Shown in pieces: positions 21,494 through 28,139 of a stretch of 30,279 nt of DNA. Below the pieces are notes generated by a model. It worked only from the letters and a program-made list of their open reading frames with translations, was not told the origin of the DNA and did no database searches. The first letter of the stretch is position 1. Each line of letters opens with the position of its first letter. Origin of the DNA: CAVPPA01 sp050730755 (GTDB lineage: Bacteria > Patescibacteriota > Saccharimonadia > Saccharimonadales > UBA4665). Location of the stretch: contig JBOHNR010000009.1 of NCBI GenBank assembly GCA_050730755.1, positions 1 to 30,279 of the forward strand. Reading direction: 5' to 3'. Both the position numbers and the translations under genes were made by a program.

Positions 21494-23328
21494 TCTTGTG
21501 AGTTTTTCTGGCGCTTTCGTTTGGTGGGATCGAGTTCGCGTTTCCTAAGTCGTAAGTTTTTGGGTGTAACTTCAAGCAATTCATCATTTTCGATAAAACC
21601 TAGGCACTGTTCCAGGCTCAGGATGGTCGGTGGGGTCAATTGGACCACACCGTCGGATGATTTACTACGCATGTTGGTCAGATGTTTAGCTTTGCAAACG
21701 TTTATCTCAACGTCCTCTTGGCGACTATTGAGACCCACAATTTGTCCGGCATAGACAATCTCCATCGGGCCAACAAAACAAAGGCCTCGTTCCTCCGCAG
21801 TTTGAAGCGCATAGGGCGTCGTCGTGCCTGCCTCAAAGGCAACCAGTACGCCATTACGTAGCTGCTTAAGAGAAGCGCCTAATGGTTCGTAGCCAATTGT
21901 CAGACTATTCATAATGACTGTGCCCTTAGTGCTAGTCATTAAAATACTACGAAGACCAAGCAGGGCCCTTGTCGGCAACTCGTAAACCAATTTAGTGACG
22001 CCTTTTGGACTGGCAAATTGCTCTTTGAGGATTGCCTTGCGCTGACCAAGTTCCGTCTGAACCGTGCCGACATGCTCAGGCGGTACTTCTACTAATAATT
22101 CCTCAATTGGTTCCACTATCTGACCATTCTCTTCTTTTGTGACTACTTGTGGACGCCCGACTTCGAACTCAAATCCCTCGCGGCGCATTGTTTCGATTAA
22201 GACGCTCAAATGTAACTCGCCACGGCCATTAACAACATAACCAAGGCCATCTTCATCTACTCGTAAGCCAACATTCGTTTCTAATTCTTTTTGTAAACGT
22301 TCGCTAATTTGCCGGCTAGTCGTAAAATCACCTTCTCTGCCCTTAAGTGGACTACTGTTTGGGCCAAGGTAAATCTTAAGTGTCGGCGCCTCAATCTCAA
22401 GTACCGGTAAGGCTTTAGGCTTAGTATCATCTGCCAAGGTTTCACCAATTTGAACATCAGCGATACCCGTTAATTGGACAATATCACCAGCCACTCCAAC
22501 CGGTACTTCAAACTTAGTGAGTCCGTGGCTCATAAAAACATTGCCTACCCGAGCTTTAGCTATCGAACCATCTTTTTTACACACGCTAACCTGATCGCCA
22601 GCTTTGACTTGACCGCGGGTAATCCGGCCGATGGCGTACTTTCCTTTAAAGTTGTCCCAATTTAGGGCAGTAATCATCATCTGGAATGGTTTATTTAGTT
22701 CAATGCCCGGGGCTGGAATAAACCGAATAATAGCGTCAAAAATAACATCTAAATCAGCCGCCTCTTCATAATTTTGGGGCATAGTTTCCCAGGCCTTACC
22801 AGCTCGGCTTTCAGCATAATAGGTCGGATAATGAAGCTGGTCTTCGTGAACAGCTAACTCTAAAAATAAATCGGCAATTTCATCCTCAACTTCAGCTAGG
22901 CGTGAGCCAACTTTATCAATCTTATTGATAATAACTATTGGTTTTAAATCTGAAGCTAAAGCCTTGCCAAGCACGAATTTGGTCTGGGGCATGGGGCCTT
23001 CCTGTGCATCAACAATCAATAAACAACCGTCTGCCATATTGAGTGTCCGTTCTACCTCGCCGCTAAAATCAGCATGCCCTGGTGTATCAATAATGTTAAT
23101 CCTATAGTCACCGTGTTGGACTGCCGTTACTTTTGCGGTTATAGTTATACCGCGTTCGCGCTCTTGGTCACCACTGTCCATAATCAAATCCTGGCTCATT
23201 TCAGCTTGATTATCCCGAAATGTTTTGGACTGTTTGAGCAAGCCATCAACAAGAGTGGTTTTGCCATGATCGACATGAGCAATAACCGCAATATTCCGAA
23301 TTTTGGTCGGATCTTGAGTGTTGGACAT
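21484..23328 (-). CDS. typA: Ribosome-associated GTPase TypA/BipA
   Basis: 614 residues from ATG 23328, matching the ~610 of BipA. It is a translational GTPase implicated in 50S subunit assembly, especially in the cold. P-loop AHVDHGKTT, switch II DTPGHADFSGEVER and NKID are present, followed by the beta-barrel domain 2 and the BipA-specific C-terminal domain (GLNSREDVEIN-like GLNSRQEDVEINVCKAKHLTNMRS). A TTG 33 bases upstream is in frame but would coincide with the predicted transcription start, so the ATG is preferred. Confidence 0.97.
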   Translation of the reverse strand: MSNTQDPTKIRNIAVIAHVDHGKTTLVDGLLKQSKTFRDNQAEMSQDLIMDSGDQERERGITITAKVTAVQHGDYRINIIDTPGHADFSGEVERTLNMADGCLLIVDAQEGPMPQTKFVLGKALASDLKPIVIINKIDKVGSRLAEVEDEIADLFLELAVHEDQLHYPTYYAESRAGKAWETMPQNYEEAADLDVIFDAIIRFIPAPGIELNKPFQMMITALNWDNFKGKYAIGRITRGQVKAGDQVSVCKKDGSIAKARVGNVFMSHGLTKFEVPVGVAGDIVQLTGIADVQIGETLADDTKPKALPVLEIEAPTLKIYLGPNSSPLKGREGDFTTSRQISERLQKELETNVGLRVDEDGLGYVVNGRGELHLSVLIETMRREGFEFEVGRPQVVTKEENGQIVEPIEELLVEVPPEHVGTVQTELGQRKAILKEQFASPKGVTKLVYELPTRALLGLRSILMTSTKGTVIMNSLTIGYEPLGASLKQLRNGVLVAFEAGTTTPYALQTAEERGLCFVGPMEIVYAGQIVGLNSRQEDVEINVCKAKHLTNMRSKSSDGVVQLTPPTILSLEQCLGFIENDELLEVTPKNLRLRKRELDPTKRKRQKNSQDHK

Positions 23329-23335
23329 AAAATAA

Positions 23336-23374
23336 AGCGCTAATATAGCGCTCCCTTTCAATGAAATTATACCA
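23336..23374 (-). promoter_or_regulatory. typA promoter and hairpin-containing 31-nt leader
   Basis: The extended -10 TGGTATAAT (23366-23374) predicts a start near 23359. The leader then reads GAAAGGG (Shine-Dalgarno, 23353-23359), a 6-bp hairpin AGCGCT-ATATT-AGCGCT (23336-23352), seven bases, and the ATG. Unfolded, the Shine-Dalgarno is over 20 bases from the ATG; folded, it is seven bases away. Confidence 0.7.
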
Positions 23375-23512
23375 TAAGAACAAATATTTTACTACCCTAT
23401 CAAACTAATCAACCACTAGCGTGTCGTTAATTGATTGAATAACTACACTCATATCACTAAATAGGAGTTGCTATTCTTCAGCTGATCTGAAGCGGACTAT
23501 TACGAAGACTAT

Positions 23513-23541
23513 TTGCGTAGTAATAGTATTTATGCTAAAAT
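23513..23541 (+). promoter_or_regulatory. Promoter of the RNA helicase gene
   Basis: TTGCGT (23513-23518), a 17-base spacer ending in TGC, and TAAAAT (23536-23541). An inverted repeat CTATTAC/GTAATAG (23497-23503 and 23520-23526) brackets the -35 and could be an operator. A separate 6-bp hairpin CTTCAG/CTGAAG lies upstream at 23476-23492. Confidence 0.65.
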
Positions 23542-23556
23542 CGGATTATTGTTTTG

Positions 23557-23636
23557 ATGAATCCGGGTCCGGTTAGCTTATTTACTCGATTTCATTACTG
23601 CAATCGACTAAAAACTACTAAACCGTTAGGATTCAT
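23557..23636 (+). promoter_or_regulatory. Structured helicase leader that can mask the ribosome-binding site
   Basis: ATGAATCC (23557-23564) is fully complementary to GGATTCAT (23629-23636), which contains the GGA of the Shine-Dalgarno. Inside it CGGTTAG (23570-23576) pairs with CTAAACCG (23618-23625) with one bulged base. The two nested helices would hide the ribosome-binding site. Confidence 0.65.
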
Positions 23637-23641
23637 TTTTT

Positions 23642-24838
23642 ATGCCTTATCACTTTTCAGCTCATCAGCGTGGTCGCTCTTCGGGTCCACATAATTTTCA
23701 TCGAAATTCGGCAGCTAAACGCAGTAATCGTAAACAATATATTAATCCAGCTTATTTTGTGCGCCCAGCCAAGTTCGCAACTCAAGTAATCTATAAACCG
23801 ACCCACAATTTTGCTGACTTTGATTTCAATCCGCTTCTAAAAGCCAACCTGGCAACCAAAGGCATTGTGACGCCAACTCCAATTCAGGACCAAGCGATTG
23901 AACATGGGTTAGCTGGACGTGATGTCATTGGTATCGCTAACACTGGTACCGGCAAAACCATCGCTTTCGCTATGCCGCTACTCGAAAAATTAATGCTGAG
24001 CCGTGAAAACCGCGCCTTGATTATGGTTCCGACTAGGGAATTAGCTCAGCAAATTGAGGTCGAATGCCGAACTTTAGCCAAGGGTAGTGGTTTATTAGGA
24101 GCAATCTTAATTGGCGGCAGTTCAATGGGCCCGCAGTTATATGATCTCCGAGTTAAACCACAAATTGTGATTGGTACGCCTGGGCGGATTAAAGATCACT
24201 TGGAACGTCGTAGCCTGAATTTATCAAATTTCAATATCGTAGTTCTTGATGAAGTCGACCGAATGCTCGACATGGGCTTTGTCGCTGATATGCGCCAGAT
24301 TTTAAAAAACGTATCTACTGTGCGTCAGTCATACTTCTTTTCCGCCACTGTCGATGATAAGGTTAACGAACTAATAAAAGGATTTTCTAAAGATCCAGTA
24401 ACAGTGTCGGTTAAAACTGGCGACACAACTGACACCGTCGAACAAAATACCGTCTCCTATAAGACAACAAGCGAAAAAATCGACAAGCTTCATAGCCTGT
24501 TGATACAAAATGATATTTCTAAGGCTCTAGTCTTTGACGATACTCAGCATAGTGTCGAGAGGCTTAGTAAGGCGCTCCAATCACGCGGTTTTCAAGCAGA
24601 CGCTATACACGGCGGAAAATCACAAGGCCAAAGACAGCGTGCTCTTCAAAGGTTTCGATCAAACGAAATAAATGTCTTGGTAGCGACCGATGTTGCCGCC
24701 CGGGGCATAGATGTTATAGACATCAGCCATGTCATAAATTACTCCCTGCCACAGTCATATGATGACTATATCCATCGAATCGGACGAGCCGGAAGGGCTG
24801 GTCGAATTGGCTATGCTTTAACGTTTGTTGAAGGATAG
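23642..24838 (+). CDS. DEAD-box-family ATP-dependent RNA helicase (motif II DEVD)
   Basis: 398 residues: a basic, Arg/Asn/Ser-rich N-terminal extension (1-45), then both RecA-like domains and almost no C-terminal extension. Q motif region TPTPIQDQAI, motif I ANTGTGKT (99-106), Ia PTRELAQQ, Ib TPGR, motif II DEVD (203-206), III SAT, V VATDVAARGIDV, VI HRIGRAGRAGR. The third motif II residue is Val rather than Ala. Likely role: unwinding structured RNA in ribosome assembly or decay, as for RhlE/CsdA types. Shine-Dalgarno AGGA 10 bases before the ATG, within a long structured leader. Confidence 0.96.
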   Translation: MPYHFSAHQRGRSSGPHNFHRNSAAKRSNRKQYINPAYFVRPAKFATQVIYKPTHNFADFDFNPLLKANLATKGIVTPTPIQDQAIEHGLAGRDVIGIANTGTGKTIAFAMPLLEKLMLSRENRALIMVPTRELAQQIEVECRTLAKGSGLLGAILIGGSSMGPQLYDLRVKPQIVIGTPGRIKDHLERRSLNLSNFNIVVLDEVDRMLDMGFVADMRQILKNVSTVRQSYFFSATVDDKVNELIKGFSKDPVTVSVKTGDTTDTVEQNTVSYKTTSEKIDKLHSLLIQNDISKALVFDDTQHSVERLSKALQSRGFQADAIHGGKSQGQRQRALQRFRSNEINVLVATDVAARGIDVIDISHVINYSLPQSYDDYIHRIGRAGRAGRIGYALTFVEG

Positions 24839-24872
24839 CACCTAAGAATATTGATAATCTCTTAGTCGCCGG

Positions 24873-25535
24873 CTAGTACGATTTAGCTTTTTTAGCCCTT
24901 TTCTTTTGCTCGGCAATCGTTTCATGTCCACCACTTAGCTTAGAATAAACCGCGTCGACTTTATTTAACCTGTAACGCAAACGGCTGCGCTCTTTTTTAG
25001 CTGATTCCCTGGCGCCTTGCGGTGTCTGAAAGTCTTTAAGCTCGCCATCATAATACTTCCTAAAAAAGCTATGAAGAATAAACCTAGGATCGAAATAGGC
25101 TCTGTCTTCCTCTTTTAAACCTTTCAAACCTTCCTGAAACTCTGATTCGGTAAAATGCGAAATTGCCAGAGCCCCGGTAAAGGCTGTTTGCCCATCCCTT
25201 TGAAGTCTATCACGCTTAAAAGCTACCCCTCTTACGACTTCTGATAAATTCGGACCATACCTTTGGTCAAGACCAGTATTAGGGGCATCATTTTCGAAAG
25301 CGCGCTCTAAACCCTCGCCTGAATTATCAGCAGAGAAATAATCGAGCGCCTTTAAAAGCAGCTGGACACGGTCTTGGACGCCAATTGAAGGTCCTTCTTT
25401 TTCTATATACAAGCTGGGGATGGCTGGAGCATGAGAAATTATTGTCTCGGGCGGTACGCCATAAGCCGAGGCATTAAATAGATCTCCTTGAACGGAATTA
25501 TCTTCTGGCGTCTTGGCTTCTGATCTATTTGACAT
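24873..25535 (-). CDS. Hypothetical protein, charged, unknown function
   Basis: 220 residues, not recognised. Soluble, no signal peptide or membrane segment. The N-terminal ~50 residues look disordered (Pro, Asn, Ser), the middle is helical and acidic (KALDYFSADNSGEGLERAFE, LKEEDRAYFDPRFILHSFFRKYYDGELKDF), and the last ~50 residues are strongly basic (ESAKKERSRLRYRLNKVD and a final KKRAKKAKSY), suggesting nucleic-acid or ribosome binding, which is inference only. It is convergent with the helicase and leaderless (TATAAT 25543-25548, seven bases before the ATG). Confidence 0.75.
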   Translation of the reverse strand: MSNRSEAKTPEDNSVQGDLFNASAYGVPPETIISHAPAIPSLYIEKEGPSIGVQDRVQLLLKALDYFSADNSGEGLERAFENDAPNTGLDQRYGPNLSEVVRGVAFKRDRLQRDGQTAFTGALAISHFTESEFQEGLKGLKEEDRAYFDPRFILHSFFRKYYDGELKDFQTPQGARESAKKERSRLRYRLNKVDAVYSKLSGGHETIAEQKKRAKKAKSY

Positions 25536-25542
25536 ATATACT

Positions 25543-25548
25543 ATTATA
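25543..25548 (-). promoter_or_regulatory. -10 element giving a leaderless transcript of the 25535 gene
   Basis: TATAAT on the minus strand, seven bases before the ATG; no Shine-Dalgarno. Confidence 0.65.
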
Positions 25549-25763
25549 TACTACTTATGTTAATTTTACAAGTAATTTTTCATTTCATCTTTTTGGGAAA
25601 ACTATCGTCAGATGTGAGCTCTCTCTAGTGATCTTAAATAGAAGAGTTATTCTGTTTAGGTTCTAAGCCCTATTGCCTAACTAATAATCTTTACAATTTA
25701 TCTTTATACAGATATGTATAAGTAAAGAAATAATTATTTTTACAAATAACAGATAAGAATCAC

Positions 25764-25798
25764 TCGCAAAATATGAATTACGTAATTCATGTTAGCGA
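25764..25798. repeat. Perfect 18-bp palindrome inside a longer dyad
   Basis: ATGAATTACGTAATTCAT (25773-25790) is its own reverse complement. Outer arms TCGC (25764-25767) and GCGA (25795-25798) extend the symmetry. It lies in the ~540-base divergent intergenic region between the 25535 gene and the RRM gene; no gene was found in that stretch, which is otherwise AT-rich. Confidence 0.7.
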
Positions 25799-25942
25799 TT
25801 ATAAAAATAGACCCGAAAGTAGGCATAACTGTTAACTTTTGACAGGCTAAAACTAGGTTGGCATGATTAAGCCCAAAGGTTCGTTCGAATTCCCTCGCTA
25901 TAAATAAGCTTTTATTTCATAGTAATAACAAAATTTTTGTTG

Positions 25943-26022
25943 TATACTCATATCTACTAGAAAACCAGCTGCTGTTTGGGTTCTAGTCATTAACAATTAA
26001 GTTTTCGTTTTAGGGAGCAGCT
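25943..26022 (+). promoter_or_regulatory. Promoter and structured leader of the RRM protein gene
   Basis: TGTATACT (hexamer 25943-25948) follows a 15-base palindrome AACAAAA-T-TTTTGTT. The leader of ~120 nt contains a hairpin CTAGAA/TTCTAG (25957-25962 and 25981-25986) whose loop holds AGCTGCT (25967-25973), complementary to AGCAGCT downstream (26016-26022); these could form a pseudoknot. Confidence 0.6.
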
Positions 26023-26073
26023 TCTGGATGTACTTTGGTTGCCAGGTGCCTTAAACAGAACATTAGGAGCAAT

Positions 26074-26367
26074 ATGGCAACAAAATTATTTGTCGGTGGA
26101 CTGGCTTACGCCATCAACGACAGCGGACTGTCCGATTTCTTTAGCAAGATCGGCAAAGTAGAATCAGCAAAAGTCATAGCTGATCGTTTTTCTGGTCAGT
26201 CAAAAGGATTCGGTTTTGTAGAAATGAGTACTGATGAGGAAGCTCAGAAGGCAATCGCCGAGCTTAATGGTAAAGATCTCGAAGGTCGTACCGTAACTGT
26301 CAGTGTGGCCCGTCCTCGTGAAGAAAACCCCGCTCGCTCGTTTAATGACCATAGCAACGATAGTTAA
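26074..26367 (+). CDS. RRM-domain RNA-binding protein
   Basis: 97 residues from ATG 26074, chosen because AGGAG sits four bases upstream; a longer in-frame reading from 26035 starts with a weak TTG and lacks such a site. One RRM fills the protein: RNP2 KLFVGGL at the N terminus, RNP1 KGFGFVEM in the middle, ending in a short polar tail (SFNDHSNDS). This matches the small single-RRM glycine-poor proteins of cyanobacteria and other bacteria, often cold-induced and acting as RNA chaperones. The long structured leader suggests post-transcriptional control. Confidence 0.95.
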   Translation: MATKLFVGGLAYAINDSGLSDFFSKIGKVESAKVIADRFSGQSKGFGFVEMSTDEEAQKAIAELNGKDLEGRTVTVSVARPREENPARSFNDHSNDS

Positions 26368-26481
26368 ATACTAACAATTATCTTAAGACTGGTATCAAGC
26401 CCGCCAAGATAGCTTACTTTCTATGCCCGAATTGTCCGACTAAAGAGTCAGGGGCTTTATGAATTTCTCAGCTTATCGAAA

Positions 26482-26487
26482 TATAAT
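26482..26487 (+). promoter_or_regulatory. -10 element of the LCP gene
   Basis: TATAAT about 25 bases before the TTG start; leader about 20 nt with AGGAG. Confidence 0.5.
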
Positions 26488-26512
26488 CTGTAGCTAAAGA
26501 TAGGAGATTGCT

Positions 26513-27637
26513 TTGAAGCAACCGACAAAACAACAGCTTCAGGCATATACGTCTTATTCGCCTCACTACAAAGGTTATGGAGCTTTAAACTCCAAGCAAC
26601 CCAGTAGTAACTTTACAAAGACTAAGCGACCCATTAGTTGGCGTAAGATTGTCCTTAGGATTTTTCTATTGCTGGTAGTGATTGTTCTAATAATTATTGG
26701 TTTTTTAGGTTGGAAATTATACGTTGACGCCAGTAAAATCACCGGTGACAAAAACCCCTTAGATCTTTTCAGCCTATTTGATCCGGGACCTCTCCAAGAA
26801 ACAGACGGCCGAGTTAACATCTTATTGGCTGGTAATTCAGCTGGTGATCCAGGGCACCAGGGTGCAAATTTGACTGACTCAATCATGGTTATCAGCATAA
26901 ATCCAACCGATAACACCGCTATTTTACTCAGCATCCCCCGCGATATGTGGGTCAATATTCCCGGTAATGGCAATGCTAAAATTAATTCGGCTTACGAAGA
27001 CGGGGGCATGAGCTTGCTATCTCAAATTGTCCAGCAAGACTTCAACATCGTCCTAGATTATTCGGCTCTGATTAATTATGCCGCCTTCAAGGACGCTGTT
27101 AATGCAGTCGGCGGCATAACAATCAACATAAAAAGCCCTGATCCAAGCGGCATCTATGACGCCTATACTCATCTGCAACTAGCAAACGGCAAAGACACGC
27201 TAGATGGTCAAGAAGCTCTAGATCTTGCCAGGGCTCGAGGCGATGATTCAGCTGGTGATGTTTCTTACGGCATTCCTGATAGCGACTTTACTAGAACTAT
27301 GTACCAGAGGGAGATGTTAATCGCCCTTAAGGATAAGGCAGTTACTGCCGGAGTAATCACCAATCCTCTTAAGATAGCCAGTCTGGCCGACGCCTTTGGT
27401 AATAACGTTAAATCAAACCTAAGTCTTGGCAATATGATAAGGCTCTACGATGACACCAAAGATATCAAGAACAGCAATATCCAATCTCTCAACTTAAACG
27501 ATATCAATGGCCAAGATTTGGTTACAAATTACTATGCGCCGGGCAATGAAGATGCTCTCATACCAACTGCCGGTTTTGGCGACTACAATCAGATTCAGAG
27601 CGCGATTCAAACAATCCTTTATCCTCCGGGCAAGTAA
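26513..27637 (+). CDS. LytR-CpsA-Psr (LCP) family protein
   Basis: 374 residues. Start is TTG at 26513, six bases after AGGAG. A 44-residue basic, Tyr/Ser-rich cytoplasmic tail, one membrane helix (about 46-69) and an extracellular LCP domain (about 98-310). LCP landmarks: RVNILLAGNSAG, LTDSIMVISINP, ILLSIPRDMWVNIPG, KINSAYEDGG, and the DLARARGDDSAGD block with catalytic/phosphate-binding Arg residues. These enzymes transfer undecaprenyl-linked glycopolymers to peptidoglycan. The C-terminal ~60 residues are an extension. No glycopolymer genes are in the window. Confidence 0.95.
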   Translation: MKQPTKQQLQAYTSYSPHYKGYGALNSKQPSSNFTKTKRPISWRKIVLRIFLLLVVIVLIIIGFLGWKLYVDASKITGDKNPLDLFSLFDPGPLQETDGRVNILLAGNSAGDPGHQGANLTDSIMVISINPTDNTAILLSIPRDMWVNIPGNGNAKINSAYEDGGMSLLSQIVQQDFNIVLDYSALINYAAFKDAVNAVGGITINIKSPDPSGIYDAYTHLQLANGKDTLDGQEALDLARARGDDSAGDVSYGIPDSDFTRTMYQREMLIALKDKAVTAGVITNPLKIASLADAFGNNVKSNLSLGNMIRLYDDTKDIKNSNIQSLNLNDINGQDLVTNYYAPGNEDALIPTAGFGDYNQIQSAIQTILYPPGK

Positions 27638-27962
27638 GTCGGTCATCAACAAACAGCTATACAGGAGCTACTGAACGTATCTAAGCCTCGTTATGTTGAT
27701 TGCCACCAAGCTGTTGGCAACAAGATTAACTCCGTTAAAAGCTCGATTGGTAATACAATTACTATCCAGCCAGCTGGATTTAGCGGCTTCAGCCAGGTCA
27801 ATGATTCACTAACTACGACCGAGTTAGACAAAGTAAAACAACTACCTAATATTGTCAGCTTGAGCTAAACTCTAACCGACCAATTAACAACTATCGGCTC
27901 GATATCTCCGGCACTTGGGCAATCTGCCAACAGCAGTAGCAACACAATTAGCCTTAGCTCGC
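27638..27962 (+). pseudogene. Remnant of a MacB/FtsX-type ABC transporter permease
   Basis: Directly after, and in frame with, the LCP stop the sequence reads GNKINSVKSSIGNTITIQPAG, then TTELDKVKQLPNIVSLS, the start of the extracytoplasmic MacB-type domain of an ABC permease. It has no start codon, no first membrane helix, an internal TAA (27866-27868) after which the same frame continues with TLTDQLTTIGS, and no downstream permease helices. It is therefore a decayed fragment of a gene that would normally be ~400 codons. Confidence 0.75.
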
Positions 27963-28064
27963 AGTCAAAATACCACTATCATCGTAGTTACTCATGACCT
28001 TTCCATAGCTGGCAAGACTGATCTGGCCTTTCTATTAAAAGACGGCAAGCTAATAGCCAATTAA
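27963..28064 (+). pseudogene. C-terminal remnant of an ABC transporter ATPase
   Basis: In another frame the sequence reads TTIIVVTHDLSIAGKTDLAF then LLKDGKLIAN and a stop, the H-loop (THD) and final strand of a MacB/LolD-type ATPase. Walker A, signature and Walker B are absent. It abuts the permease fragment in the reverse of the usual ATPase-permease order. Confidence 0.8.
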
Positions 28065-28080
28065 CTAATATAGTTATGCT

Positions 28081-28113
28081 CCTCTAACTACCTGTCCTAT
28101 TAACAGGCAGAGG
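28081..28113. terminator. Nested hairpin between the ABC remnant and the surface-protein gene
   Basis: CCTCT/AGAGG encloses CCTGT/ACAGG with a 7-base loop. It lies about 27 bases beyond the stop of the minus-strand surface protein and could terminate it; there is no U tract. Confidence 0.4.
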
Positions 28114-28139
28114 TTCAAGTTATTGAAAGCCGAAGTTGC

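Noticed and set aside
23329..23361. Upstream in-frame TTG start for typA adding 11 residues
   Set aside because: The extended -10 predicts transcription starting at about this TTG, the added residues would be encoded by the leader hairpin, and TypA homologues start close to the ATG at 23328.
25790..25910. Possible tRNA-like fold: TTAGCGA and TCGCTA ends with a TTCGAAT-like loop
   Set aside because: No 5-bp T stem, no D or anticodon arm of the right size, and the distance between the ends is too long for a tRNA; tmRNA features are missing.
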